From NCBI GenBank assembly GCA_947525975.1, contig CANNVE010000009.1, positions 43,546 through 107,545 on the forward strand: a stretch of DNA of 64,000 bases, written 5' to 3'. Source of the stretch: an uncultured Muribaculaceae bacterium (GTDB lineage Bacteria; Bacteroidota; Bacteroidia; Bacteroidales; Muribaculaceae). Shown here piece after piece: positions 40,697 to 50,511 of the stretch; within the stretch, counting starts at the first letter, position 1; each line of letters opens with the position of its first letter. The position numbers and the translations under genes are program-made. The notes beneath the pieces are model-generated. The model made no database searches, had not been told where the DNA came from, and saw only the letters and a program-made list of their open reading frames with translations.

Positions 40697-40734
40697 CGAG
40701 CTCTCTGCCCCGCCAAAGGCAGACATAAATAACT

Positions 40735-40778
40735 ATTGCGCGGATGGACACCGAAAGCCCATCCGCGCAATAATTTTA
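40735..40778 (+). terminator. Rho-independent terminator closing the EPS locus
   Basis: attgcgcggatgg ... ccatccgcgcaat perfect 13-bp arms, followed by aatttta. Confidence 0.85.
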
Positions 40779-40798
40779 TGGCCATACCTGAAGCCGAC

Positions 40799-41734
40799 TC
40801 AGAGTCCGAGCAAGTCATTGCGCAGTTTCTGATGCAATTCCTTTCCTCTCAATTCAGGATATGAAGGGCCCAATATCATCTGTATGATCTCGGCAGAAAT
40901 TCCCATCCTTTCTTTTTCGTCTGTGTTGTGCCCTTCATCTGCGCGTCGCAGTTCCAATAGCCTCCTGATCGCGGTATGATGATGGTTGTATCTGTCTTCA
41001 AGCCCAAGCACAGCCGAGTTTTGCACCATGCCGTTCTTTGCGAGCAGCCTGATCTTCACTTCTTCGTCATCGAGCGATTCAAGCAGCCTCGCTTCCGGCA
41101 AGTCGGGAACGAACACGCTCCATGATTCGATCTCCGGATTATGCGGAGACGCGCCTATCGGCACAGTGTTCATAGTCTGATTGCATCCTTTGCCGCTGGG
41201 CACAAGATTGAAGAAGCACATGGCAATGGCCGGATAGCCATCGTCACCGCCCTTGGCGTAGAAATGGTCTATGTCGCACGTCCGCCTCTCCCTGATGTCG
41301 GGATTCCCGTCTTCGTCTTCTCCGCGACAGGAGCTGAATATCTCGATATATTCGTCGTCGCAATACGGACACACTTTGAAATCCATGTTTCGCAGAAGCG
41401 CATAAGCGTTATACGTCTTCTCCGCGTCAAGGAATGTCGAAGGCGACTTCGCGAATTTCCTTTCGTACATGTCAAGGAAATAACGCGTGAACCTCAAATC
41501 TCCTCCCCGCCGGGCCACCCAATCCTCAAGAGTGGAGAAATCGGCCAGAATAAACCGCTTTACCCATCCGAAATCTTCAGCATCTCTCTTTTCGGGCAAA
41601 TCGGAGATCAGATTGCGTATGCCTGAATACAGCATGTCTATCATAGCCTCCGACTCCCCCCTGACCACACCGGCCACTTTGTCGGCATGGAGCTCCGCCA
41701 TCTCCATTTTCCGCGGATAATCCAGACTAATCAT
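40799..41734 (-). CDS. HNH endonuclease (PtuB-like, Septu-type)
   Basis: CPYCDDEYIEIF...RRTCDIDHFYAKGGDDGYPAIAMCFFNLVPSGKGCNQTMN: CxxC and DHF...N..C.N HNH layout; overlaps the upstream ATPase gene by 8 nt. Confidence 0.65.
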   Translation of the reverse strand: MISLDYPRKMEMAELHADKVAGVVRGESEAMIDMLYSGIRNLISDLPEKRDAEDFGWVKRFILADFSTLEDWVARRGGDLRFTRYFLDMYERKFAKSPSTFLDAEKTYNAYALLRNMDFKVCPYCDDEYIEIFSSCRGEDEDGNPDIRERRTCDIDHFYAKGGDDGYPAIAMCFFNLVPSGKGCNQTMNTVPIGASPHNPEIESWSVFVPDLPEARLLESLDDEEVKIRLLAKNGMVQNSAVLGLEDRYNHHHTAIRRLLELRRADEGHNTDEKERMGISAEIIQMILGPSYPELRGKELHQKLRNDLLGL

Positions 41735-43607
41735 TATTTGTCCTCCTTAAGATTTGATCAATCATCAGAATCATTGATTCGCGCAGAAGCCTGTCGCCTA
41801 TCTCCTGCGCCATTTCCCTGATGAGGATCAACAGCACCTTGGCGTCCTCATCAAGCACCTCCCTCTCCCCCACTTCTTTTATCTTGTCGATCAGCGTCAT
41901 AACCCGAATCCGACTGAGCTCGCCTATCGAATAATCGAAGAAGAAATCATTGGCCATGATAGCATGTATGTCTCCGGCGTAGGTCTTGAAATCCGGATTG
42001 GCGCCAATCTGCCGGCAGCAGCCATCATCATCTACAGAAATGCGTATGATCTGGGAGGGCATCGCGTCAGAGAGCATGAATGGCGAGTGGGTGGTCATGA
42101 TGAGCTGCACATCCACGTCCTTCAGATTATCCGTGATGATACGGTCAACCCAATACAGAAACTTGCGGCACATCTCCGGGTGCATGAAAGTCTCCGGCTC
42201 ATCAAGAAGCAGCACTATCGAATCGGGCCTCACCCCGCGGCGCGACCCCATCTTGCTTTTTGCCGTGAATTCGTTGACTATGCCGAGCACGCGCGCATAT
42301 TGGTATTCTCCGCTGCTGAGCGGGACGATCTCAAACGGCAACAATTCAGACGTGAATGCCCCGAGCTGGTCGGCTCTGTAGCCCGACATGCGCTCGAACA
42401 AATCACGCAGCGGATTAGCGTCACAATCCATGTCTTCGACATAGAATCTGAACACTCCCTCGGAAAAACATTCGTCGTCAAACTGCCCGAAAAGATCAGC
42501 GATGTCGATGATATCGCTGCCTATCTGCCACAAGAGGCCCTGGTTGGCGTTAAGTTCGTCTGTGTGCACATCAATGTATTGGCACAGCCAGTCAATGCGC
42601 CTCTTCAGATCATCGCACTTGCCATCAGGCAACGACGCGAAATCATCTATGCCGAGATCCCGAATCATGCCCATGGCCCGATACATCGCCAACCGACGTT
42701 CGGTGACAGGCGTTATGGTCTGCGCCCATTTCCTCAGGTAAAGGGCAAAATCCGTCAGCAAGTCATGCACAAACTTCTCTTTCTCCGACACGCCATCGCC
42801 CGGCAAGCGATTGTCTTCAAAAAAACGAGGCACATCGAGTACACTCTTCCAACTTTTATCATATAGATTGTCGTGGTAGAACCTGTACTCAGCCATCACA
42901 TCATCGGGCAGCTTCACATTAAGCCTCTCACTCCAATTGATTGACGCTATCTCCAACGCAGCATCGCGCTTCACATTGTCCTCCGGCAAATCCTCGATCA
43001 TTTCGCGCACAAACCAACACGCCACGCCGACATTACTCCTCTCAAACGGAATCGTGAATCTCTGAAAAAAGCGGCTTTCCTGAATCGCCCCGTCAACATG
43101 TATCTCGGGGAAAAGACGCGGAGACACCGAATTCCTGTCATAAGAATACACTACAACAGTGCCGTGCTCCTTCTTCGTGTCGACGCATTTGCTCTTCCGG
43201 ATCTTTCCATCGGCGTATTCAAACTCTATAAAGCGGGCTTTCCCTAGGCCGCCCCTGCCCAAAACGCCTTTGGGCATGACGTTATGGCATTCGGCCACGT
43301 ACCTGTTCTCATTGCGCTCATCGGCGTATAGCATAAGATATCTGGCATCAGGATACCGATCGAGCCTATGCTCCTCGGGCATGCCTATGAGCTGGAGTAT
43401 GTTTGACTTTCCTGTGCCCGTCTTGCCAACGATCAGAGTCATCCGCTTCTGAAAATCATCTAAAAGCATCTCCTCGGCCAAATCAAGACGACGCCTGCGG
43501 ATGCTCAACCTGCGATCTCTGAAATGACATTCATAGTCGATCGAAAAATTAAACTCCTGATCAAAAATATTTCTGAATTCTTCAATATAGCAGTAAATCA
43601 ATTTCAT
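41727..43607 (-). CDS. AAA/ABC-like ATPase (PtuA-like, Septu-type)
   Basis: Walker A MTLIVGKTGTGKSNILQLIG; PLSSGEYQYARVLGIVNEF signature-like; Walker B SIVLLLDEPETFMHPEMCRKFLYWVD; LIMTTHSPFMLSDA. Confidence 0.7.
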   Translation of the reverse strand: MKLIYCYIEEFRNIFDQEFNFSIDYECHFRDRRLSIRRRRLDLAEEMLLDDFQKRMTLIVGKTGTGKSNILQLIGMPEEHRLDRYPDARYLMLYADERNENRYVAECHNVMPKGVLGRGGLGKARFIEFEYADGKIRKSKCVDTKKEHGTVVVYSYDRNSVSPRLFPEIHVDGAIQESRFFQRFTIPFERSNVGVACWFVREMIEDLPEDNVKRDAALEIASINWSERLNVKLPDDVMAEYRFYHDNLYDKSWKSVLDVPRFFEDNRLPGDGVSEKEKFVHDLLTDFALYLRKWAQTITPVTERRLAMYRAMGMIRDLGIDDFASLPDGKCDDLKRRIDWLCQYIDVHTDELNANQGLLWQIGSDIIDIADLFGQFDDECFSEGVFRFYVEDMDCDANPLRDLFERMSGYRADQLGAFTSELLPFEIVPLSSGEYQYARVLGIVNEFTAKSKMGSRRGVRPDSIVLLLDEPETFMHPEMCRKFLYWVDRIITDNLKDVDVQLIMTTHSPFMLSDAMPSQIIRISVDDDGCCRQIGANPDFKTYAGDIHAIMANDFFFDYSIGELSRIRVMTLIDKIKEVGEREVLDEDAKVLLILIREMAQEIGDRLLRESMILMIDQILRRTNND

Positions 43608-43647
43608 AGCGATACAGATACATCAGTCCACCTACGCGGGTGGATAA

Positions 43648-43785
43648 TACTGCCCGGGCATCGACCCCACATCGGAGATCGACAAATACGTCAAGGCGGT
43701 GAAGGTGCTGCGAATAGACATCGACGCCATCAGCGGCAAGGAATCGATCGAACTCACGCGCCGACGTCCGCGAGTCAACAAATGA
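43648..43785 (+). pseudogene. Orphan C-terminal coding fragment
   Basis: In-frame YCPGIDPTSEIDKYVKAVKVLRIDIDAISGKESIELTRRRPRVNK*, preceded by an in-frame stop and lacking a start. Confidence 0.3.
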
Positions 43786-44602
43786 CCCACTTGGGCGATT
43801 TCCGCAAGCCGAAATTTTCAGACAACGCTTTAGCGAACGGCGAATGGAACACGCGCGCGCCCTGCGGACAGATTTTCACGCATGCACAGCATTTAATGCA
43901 TTTGGCCGCATCCGCCTCCCTGCGGTCGGGCGATATCGCCTCAGTAGGACAAACAGCATAGCAACATCCGCAATCATCGCAAAGCGATGCGTCTATTTCG
44001 GGAATATATGCGATCGGATTCGCTGCTTGCCGCTGCTGATAGCCGATCACGAAGTTGCGGAAATTAACCATTGATTCAGCCGGAGAGGCTTCGTCGGTCA
44101 GCAACGACGCACTGACCTCACACAATCCCCCAATTCTGATTCTTGATGCGATAACCTCCCCAAATGCCTTGGCGTCAGCCATATCCTGCCGGTCAGGGCG
44201 GCCTGGGGCGATGGGAGTGTCGGAGGCAGAATAAGAATGCTCACCAACGAACGCCGCGGCGCCGCAGACCAAGAATCCGCAGCCCGACATAAATGACGCA
44301 AAATCCGTCACTGCGCTCTCAAACGCGCGATTGCCATACACAGCCACAACTATGCATTTCGCGCCGTTTCCGCTTATGCCTTTGAGCCGCTGCTTTACGA
44401 TCGGGGCAATCTTCCCTCCGTACACCGGAGCGGCAACTATGACAATGTCATCAGATCTAAATTCGGCACCTTCTGCGATATGGTGGGTAAGGTCGCAGAA
44501 ATTGACATCAGCATCCAGCGCTTGGGAAACACCTTCGCCGATGCCACGCACAATCTTGGCCGAAGTCCCTGTCGGAGAAAATGAAAATGAATAAATGCCC
44601 AT
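43775..44602 (-). CDS. EFR1-family ferredoxin/flavodoxin-like protein
   Basis: N-terminal flavodoxin fold (SFSPTGTSAKIVRGI, APVYGGKIAPI) and C-terminal 2x[4Fe-4S] (CDDCGCCYAVCPTEAI, CIKCCACVKICPQGA). Confidence 0.9.
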   Translation of the reverse strand: MGIYSFSFSPTGTSAKIVRGIGEGVSQALDADVNFCDLTHHIAEGAEFRSDDIVIVAAPVYGGKIAPIVKQRLKGISGNGAKCIVVAVYGNRAFESAVTDFASFMSGCGFLVCGAAAFVGEHSYSASDTPIAPGRPDRQDMADAKAFGEVIASRIRIGGLCEVSASLLTDEASPAESMVNFRNFVIGYQQRQAANPIAYIPEIDASLCDDCGCCYAVCPTEAISPDRREADAAKCIKCCACVKICPQGARVFHSPFAKALSENFGLRKSPKWVIC

Positions 44603-44661
44603 AAAAACCTACGGATTAATTGATCAATGCAAAGTCACCTGACACTCAGGAGTCTTAGAGA

Positions 44662-44904
44662 TTATTCCAAATGTTTGAACAATGTGAAACTTGAAATTAT
44701 CAAGAATAGTCCAAGCATCAGATTCAGATAGGAGAAAATGTTTCGCTTACCGCCATTTTTCCTTACCGTACCACAGAATATCACAATATTGCAGATACCT
44801 ACAATCCAAAAAACAGTATTCATCTCTATAGCCTTTTCTTTATTAGACACAAATTTACGAAAAAATTCTTTATAACCAGCCCCCTCCTCTTGGAATATTT
44901 TCAT
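44662..44904 (-). CDS. Small membrane protein
   Basis: 80 aa with two hydrophobic segments (FWIVGICNIVIFCGTV, IFSYLNLMLGLFLIISSFTLF); ends 2 nt before the start region of the HxlR gene. Confidence 0.5.
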   Translation of the reverse strand: MKIFQEEGAGYKEFFRKFVSNKEKAIEMNTVFWIVGICNIVIFCGTVRKNGGKRNIFSYLNLMLGLFLIISSFTLFKHLE

Positions 44905-44905
44905 G

Positions 44906-45259
44906 TCAACGCGTATGCTTGTTTCGGATATCCATTATGCGGTCGAAATTATCGCGTCCCCACTCCATCAGCGCCTTGACATGAGGGAGCAACTCACGAC
45001 CAAGACAGGCAACAGAGTATTCCACCCTCGGCGGAACATCGGCGTAGAGCCTGCGCTCAATCAAACCGTCGGCCACGAGAAGACTTAATGCCTGGGACAG
45101 CACCTTCTCCGACACCGAGGGGATGGAGCGGTAAAGTTCGCTGAAGCGCGCCGGCTCGCTTTCAGAAATCCTTACAAGCACGGCCAGCGCCCACTTATTG
45201 CCAAACCATTCAAGCATAGGAGCAGCCTTGCAGTAGTCATAATCCAGTTTTTTCGCCAT
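44906..45259 (-). CDS. HxlR-family transcriptional regulator
   Basis: LEWFGNKWALAVLVRISESEPARFSELYRSIPSVSEKVLSQALSLLVADGLIERRLYADVPPRVEYSV. Confidence 0.92.
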   Translation of the reverse strand: MAKKLDYDYCKAAPMLEWFGNKWALAVLVRISESEPARFSELYRSIPSVSEKVLSQALSLLVADGLIERRLYADVPPRVEYSVACLGRELLPHVKALMEWGRDNFDRIMDIRNKHTR

Positions 45260-45440
45260 AACGCATCACTTAAACTGATTGAAAAATAGTGAAACAAACC
45301 AAGCGGTAAGGGCCAAACCTTTCGGTAAGATATTGTTCAGGCCGCACCCATTGCCTAACTTTGCATCACAAAATTAACGAAAAAAGCCGAAACCCTTAAG
45401 CATAAAAACTAAAAACACAAACATCTACAAAAAAATCACA

Positions 45441-46127
45441 ATGAAAATCATAATCATCAACAGCAGTCCGCGCCAAAACGGCAACACGGCTATGATGTGC
45501 GAAGCGTTTCGCCAAGGAGCCATGACAGCCACCCCAAGCCCCGAAATCAACACTATACACTTAAACGACCTCAACTTCAAGGGATGCCAAAGCTGCTTCG
45601 CCTGCAAGCTGAAAGGAAGCGCGCGATACGGAAAATGCTCGCTCCGCGACGACCTAACCCCGGTGCTTGAAGCCATCAACGACTCCGACTGCATAGTGTT
45701 AGCGTCTCCGATATATCTGATGGACCTCAACAGCAGCGCAAAAGCATTCCTCGAACGGCTCTGCTTCTCGCTCGGCTCATACGAAACAGGCTATCGCTCC
45801 CTCGCCCCAAAAAACATAGTCGTGGTCACGATCTACACAATGAACACCGCGGAGCCGCTCTCGCCCACAAGCGCGATGGACAACGCCGACGCATTCCTAA
45901 GCCACATCTTCTCCAAGACGCACCGCCTATGCGCCTACGACACATACCAATTCGCCGACTACTCAAAATACGTCATCGAAGTGTTTGACGAAGCCCAAAA
46001 ATCAAAACGAAGAGCCCGACAATTCCCCCAAGAACTCAAAAAAGCCCACGCCCTCGGTGCCAAAATCGCCAACCGCCCCCTCCCAGACGCCTGCCTCCTC
46101 CGCCACCGCATCGGAGACAACGCATGA
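45441..46127 (+). CDS. Flavodoxin-family NAD(P)H-dependent FMN reductase
   Basis: MKIIIINSSPRQNGNTAMMCEAFRQGA; CQSCFACKLKGSARYGKCSLRDDL; SPIYLMDLNSSAKAFLER. Confidence 0.9.
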   Translation: MKIIIINSSPRQNGNTAMMCEAFRQGAMTATPSPEINTIHLNDLNFKGCQSCFACKLKGSARYGKCSLRDDLTPVLEAINDSDCIVLASPIYLMDLNSSAKAFLERLCFSLGSYETGYRSLAPKNIVVVTIYTMNTAEPLSPTSAMDNADAFLSHIFSKTHRLCAYDTYQFADYSKYVIEVFDEAQKSKRRARQFPQELKKAHALGAKIANRPLPDACLLRHRIGDNA

Positions 46128-46230
46128 TATTCAGGCGGATTATGGGGAATTAACGATTTTATTCCGTTGGTGTATCGCATTTTGACACACCAATGGAATA
46201 TTTTTGCAGTGAATACAAAATTAGCCACTT

Positions 46231-47184
46231 ATGAAAGAAACGAAGCAATTTCATTGGTATAAGGATATCTCATATTTCCCAAGCCAATGTTACTATTATT
46301 TTCAAGACCCGCTGACGGGCAACAAGTACTGCATCTATCTGCGCATTCGCAGCGCAGAGCATTGGACGTGTGAGCTGGTAGGTTGCACGGAAACTGAAGA
46401 TGATGACTTTGATATTGATTGGAACATTCCTGTGCCAAATCTATTCGTTGCCGATAAGTTTATAGAAGATGATTACCCGGCACTTGAACTTGCCGCTCAA
46501 AAAGCCGTTGCCAAGATGTTTCCGCATATTCCGGAGTTGAAGGTGATGAAGTCGCATGCTGAAACTACATTCCCTATCCAAGCTATCGAACGCAATTGTT
46601 ATGACTTCCCCGAACCATTGCTGTCATTAGGATCCGATTGCCCGGATAAGATTTATTTCAAGGGGACTAAGGGCTGGCTTGCCTCAGGCAATCATGTGGC
46701 CATCATAGGAGCGAGGGACGCCACGGCTGAGGAATGCGAGTTGGCGCGTCAGCTTGGTCGATTATTTTCGTCAGACATTGTTGTCAGCGGCTTGGCTCGC
46801 GGCATCGACACGGCCGCTCATCAAGGTTGCGTGGAGGCCGGAGGCGTTTCGGTAGCGGTAGTTGCGACCGGGCTGGATAAAACCTATCCCAAGGAGAATG
46901 CCGACCTTGAATTGGCCACACTCCAAAAAGGAGGCATGATAGTTTCAGAATATCCCGAAGGGACAAAAGCAAACCCAACCCGGCTGATAGCTCGCACCCG
47001 GCTGCAAATGGCCATTGCCGACAAGGTTATTGTAGTAGCCTGCGAAAAAGAGTCGGGCACAATGCACGCCATGGACTGGGCCGTCAAGCTCGGCAAACCC
47101 ATCTTCGCCATCGACAACGACCGCTCCGGCAACCGCCACCTCATCGACAGCGGCATAGCAACGCCGATAGCGTTATGCACTTAA
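46231..47184 (+). CDS. DprA/Smf-like (SLOG) protein with an additional N-terminal domain
   Basis: VAIIGARDATAEECELARQLGRLFSSDIVVSGLARGIDTAAHQGCVEAGGVSVAVVATGLDKTYPKEN matches DprA; N-terminal ~140 aa not recognised. Confidence 0.85.
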   Translation: MKETKQFHWYKDISYFPSQCYYYFQDPLTGNKYCIYLRIRSAEHWTCELVGCTETEDDDFDIDWNIPVPNLFVADKFIEDDYPALELAAQKAVAKMFPHIPELKVMKSHAETTFPIQAIERNCYDFPEPLLSLGSDCPDKIYFKGTKGWLASGNHVAIIGARDATAEECELARQLGRLFSSDIVVSGLARGIDTAAHQGCVEAGGVSVAVVATGLDKTYPKENADLELATLQKGGMIVSEYPEGTKANPTRLIARTRLQMAIADKVIVVACEKESGTMHAMDWAVKLGKPIFAIDNDRSGNRHLIDSGIATPIALCT

Positions 47185-47252
47185 ATTTAATTTTTTATGT
47201 GCCGATTTTTTGCTAATTTTGCACATACTCCTAATAGAATCAATGCTTCGTT

Positions 47253-48416
47253 ATGAATTGGAACGAATTTCTGGAAGACCCAAAAATCATGGACATGATA
47301 AAAAATGCCCAAGAGCAAACACAACCTGAATCGAGTTTGAATATATTCATGTTAACGTCTGACTACTATTACCGTGAAAATTACCATAGTGACATAATAA
47401 AAGAGTTTCTTGCTCCAAAAGGAAATCATGGGGAGGGTAATTTGTATTTGACTCTATTCATTCAAATGTTAAAAAAACATGGGGCTAAAATTGATGAAAC
47501 TCAATACGGTATCGATTCGGAAGTCACTCGTGAAACTCATAAAATTGACATCTTGATAAAGGGAGATAAGCGCGATCTTGATGGAAAATATCATTTCATT
47601 ATCATTGAAAATAAAATCAATGATGCTGTTGATATGTACAGGCAGATTCCCCGCTATGTTGAGAGAATAGAGAAGGAAGTCGGCGGAATTGTAGATGCTG
47701 TAGTTTATATACCCAAGAACCCTTACAAATCAGTGGACAAAACAGGTTGGACCGACTATGAAATTAAACGGATTGACGATATCCTTCACCTTATTCCCGC
47801 ACATCATGCCGACATAATCAATTTGGTGAGCAACTGGATTGTTCCATGCATCAATGCGTCTAAGCACCTGGACTCTATCTCAATTTTACGTCAATATGCA
47901 TCTTTAATAAAATCTTTAACACCCCAAATTATGACTGACAACAATTTACAAAAGTTCGTTGAATATATAAATTCACCTGATAATCAAACTAATATAGAAA
48001 CCGTGATCAATCTTCGGAATATGATTGATAGAATTCCAGCTCAAGTGGCAAAAGAGCTGCGATACAATTTCTCCAATCTAAACAAAGTTGATGACGAATC
48101 TAATGAACTCAAGTACTTCAGTAAAATTTATGAATGGGAATCTAATTCTTGCGTACTAGATGTTCTTGATTTTATTCATCCTTCGCTCCAGATATTTATT
48201 TATACCGAATTATCAATGAACAACGCTTATACTTTGTCAATTCGTGATTGGAAAAATGAAGGGCAAAATTTCGAATGGTTAGGAAAACTATTAAACGAAT
48301 TCAAACAGGTGAATAACAAAAAGGGAGAATCAGTGTGTAGCCGAACTTTTTCCTTTTACCAAAAGGATGATATCATACAATGTGTTAAGGATATATTAAA
48401 CGCTATACCTAAATAG
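47253..48416 (+). CDS. PD-(D/E)XK nuclease superfamily protein
   Basis: TRETHKIDILIKGDKRDLDGKYHFIIIENKINDAVDMYRQIPRYVERIEKE (D...E-N-K catalytic layout). Confidence 0.8.
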   Translation: MNWNEFLEDPKIMDMIKNAQEQTQPESSLNIFMLTSDYYYRENYHSDIIKEFLAPKGNHGEGNLYLTLFIQMLKKHGAKIDETQYGIDSEVTRETHKIDILIKGDKRDLDGKYHFIIIENKINDAVDMYRQIPRYVERIEKEVGGIVDAVVYIPKNPYKSVDKTGWTDYEIKRIDDILHLIPAHHADIINLVSNWIVPCINASKHLDSISILRQYASLIKSLTPQIMTDNNLQKFVEYINSPDNQTNIETVINLRNMIDRIPAQVAKELRYNFSNLNKVDDESNELKYFSKIYEWESNSCVLDVLDFIHPSLQIFIYTELSMNNAYTLSIRDWKNEGQNFEWLGKLLNEFKQVNNKKGESVCSRTFSFYQKDDIIQCVKDILNAIPK

Positions 48417-49410
48417 CTGTTTTGATTCCGATGAATTGGAGTGCCATTTCGTTGGGGAGGGCGTTGTCGGGGGCGAAGAAGAGTTGCCAGTTGGAGTCGG
48501 GCGGGAAATGGTTGCAGAGGAATGAGCGCAGCCGAATTTTCTCGTCATCGGTCACAGGAGTAGTGTCGGCTGTATAGCAGACTACGATGTTGCGGTTACC
48601 GTACTGACAGATTTCGTCGAAATACAGGCAATAATTCTCGAGGAGGTCAATGAGGTAGTCGAGACGAGGAAGTTTGCCGTAGCTGTGGGAGTCAAACCAC
48701 TTTTCGTTGATTGCCTCCGCCTTCAGGATTTCTGATGCACGGGTTGCATCGGGGCCAAGTACTGCTTGAAGTCTGTTTATGAGGTGCTGGCGTTTATCGA
48801 ACTTTTTCAATAGCTCAATGCGTTGCGATATACGGTGGTAGCGGCGGCGCTTGCTCCGATTCTGATGGCGTTGGCGCTGATGTATTTTATTCCACACCTC
48901 CATAGTAAAGGCGATGCCAAATGGTATTTCTCCATTCTTTAATTCCTGTTTTATAGTTTTATCCCGAAGGTATGGAATGAAAAGTTTTCGTTCAAGAAGT
49001 TTCGCTTTTTTCCCATAAAGGGTATATGTCTCGTTGTTTGGTGGCCATACGTCCCGGTTTGTGAAGCCGTAAAATGTCATGCCCCACAGTATTGCTCCTG
49101 CAAGTTCGGCGTCAGAGAAAGGATTGTCATTGGGATAAATGACGGTTTTCTGAACTGTATTTTTCCAATAATCTCCCTCAACATTATTGGCGACAAGAGG
49201 CAGTGAGTGTGGTGTGAACCATTCTTCACGAGGGGAAATATCAAATGTCACTTCACCTCCCTCCCCTGCGGGCTTGAGGTTGCAAAACACATCATGAGCC
49301 TCCTTATATCCGGCCACATTCCGAATTGAACGATCGTTGCGGTGAGTGCACCGCAACGCCGCCATTATATCATCAAATGTGAGTGAGTTGAAAAGTTGCT
49401 GTACGGTCAT
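48409..49410 (-). CDS. Hypothetical protein, paralogue of 57531-58568
   Basis: Shares MTVQxL, GGEVTFDI, VANNVEG, ELAGAILWGMTFYGFT and a basic KRRRYHRISQRIELLKK stretch with the second copy. Confidence 0.65.
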   Translation of the reverse strand: MTVQQLFNSLTFDDIMAALRCTHRNDRSIRNVAGYKEAHDVFCNLKPAGEGGEVTFDISPREEWFTPHSLPLVANNVEGDYWKNTVQKTVIYPNDNPFSDAELAGAILWGMTFYGFTNRDVWPPNNETYTLYGKKAKLLERKLFIPYLRDKTIKQELKNGEIPFGIAFTMEVWNKIHQRQRHQNRSKRRRYHRISQRIELLKKFDKRQHLINRLQAVLGPDATRASEILKAEAINEKWFDSHSYGKLPRLDYLIDLLENYCLYFDEICQYGNRNIVVCYTADTTPVTDDEKIRLRSFLCNHFPPDSNWQLFFAPDNALPNEMALQFIGIKTAI

Positions 49411-49438
49411 AGTTTTAGCAATTTACAGTATGATTCAC

Positions 49439-49759
49439 TTACACATCTTCGCCGGTAAAGATGTTGGTGTCAGTGGTTGTGCAAAGGTCGTTCCATGTTA
49501 CAATGGGATCTACTTCCAAGTGTCCGTCTTTACCCATACCTATGTCATAATATTCGTAGTAAATATATTCCAGCAAAAGGTAGAGAGTAATTCCATATTC
49601 GCCTTGGGTTGCTTCAACTCCCCAAAGCGCCATCTTTTCATCCCAGTCGCGCATAAAATCGTCAAATGAGGTGTAATCTTTAACAATATCAGTGAAGAGC
49701 GCATGACGCTTGCGCATTAGTGCGAGAGATTCCTCTCTTGATGAGCCGTAAGGTTGCAT
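49439..49759 (-). CDS. Hypothetical protein
   Basis: 106-aa ORF in a co-oriented gene cluster. Confidence 0.5.
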   Translation of the reverse strand: MQPYGSSREESLALMRKRHALFTDIVKDYTSFDDFMRDWDEKMALWGVEATQGEYGITLYLLLEYIYYEYYDIGMGKDGHLEVDPIVTWNDLCTTTDTNIFTGEDV

Positions 49760-49797
49760 TGTTTTGTCGTTTAATCAATGAAAAAAGTGATTATACT

Positions 49798-50511
49798 TCA
49801 ATCCCACCAGGTGTGGAGGGCGTGTTGACGGATGTGGCAGTAGAGGCGGTGGGCTTTGTGCCAGTAGATTTTGCGGCCGTAGTGGAGTTTGTCGGACTCT
49901 TCAGTCGGGTTGTTGAAGTGGTCGAGTTCCCATTGGGTCACCGGGTAATTTATGTTGCGCGGGTTTACGGCGAGTATTTTATTCTCGGGGATGCTGTTTT
50001 CATTGACAAGATAACCAAGGAGCTTGATGCATAGGCGCAGCCATCGGCTCCCGGGGTAATTGCCGTTTTCGTCTGCTGTGACTGAATGGGAGAAGTAAGC
50101 ATCCATGCACTCCATCTTCCGTTTCTCAAGTTCGAGCAGAAAGCTGGCGTCATATTGGGGCGCGTCAAGCGCGTAGTCGGCAAGGTCTTTGACCATAGGA
50201 TCAAGCACCTCTTTTTCCCACACCCGATATATCTTTTTGTGGTAGTAAAAGCCTCGATGAATAGCAGCATACTCAGATATATCTTCATCGGTGACTTCGT
50301 TGTTACCCCAGTAGTAGGGAGCCAGACAGGCAAGTGCCAGTTCAAACTCTTCGTCGGATTTGAATTTCTCGTAGTCGTAGGTGCCGAATGCGCCCAAAGC
50401 CTTGCTTTTCAGACGGGCTTTCTGAACATCTGATAGATTGGAGATGTCGGCCAACGGAGCGTTGCACTCCACGCCTCCGAATGTCAGTGATTTAGGATTT
50501 GAATCGTTCAT
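49798..50511 (-). CDS. Hypothetical protein
   Basis: 237-aa ORF, overlaps the next gene by 20 nt; co-oriented cluster. Confidence 0.55.
   Translation of the reverse strand: MNDSNPKSLTFGGVECNAPLADISNLSDVQKARLKSKALGAFGTYDYEKFKSDEEFELALACLAPYYWGNNEVTDEDISEYAAIHRGFYYHKKIYRVWEKEVLDPMVKDLADYALDAPQYDASFLLELEKRKMECMDAYFSHSVTADENGNYPGSRWLRLCIKLLGYLVNENSIPENKILAVNPRNINYPVTQWELDHFNNPTEESDKLHYGRKIYWHKAHRLYCHIRQHALHTWWD

Noticed and set aside
40118-40726. 202-aa minus-strand ORF in the aminotransferase gene
   Set aside because: Antisense shadow frame; V/G/A-rich composition typical of reverse-complemented GC-rich coding DNA
41964-42866. 300-aa plus-strand ORF antisense to the Septu-like ATPase
   Set aside because: Shadow ORF of a gene with clear Walker motifs; no coding signature of its own
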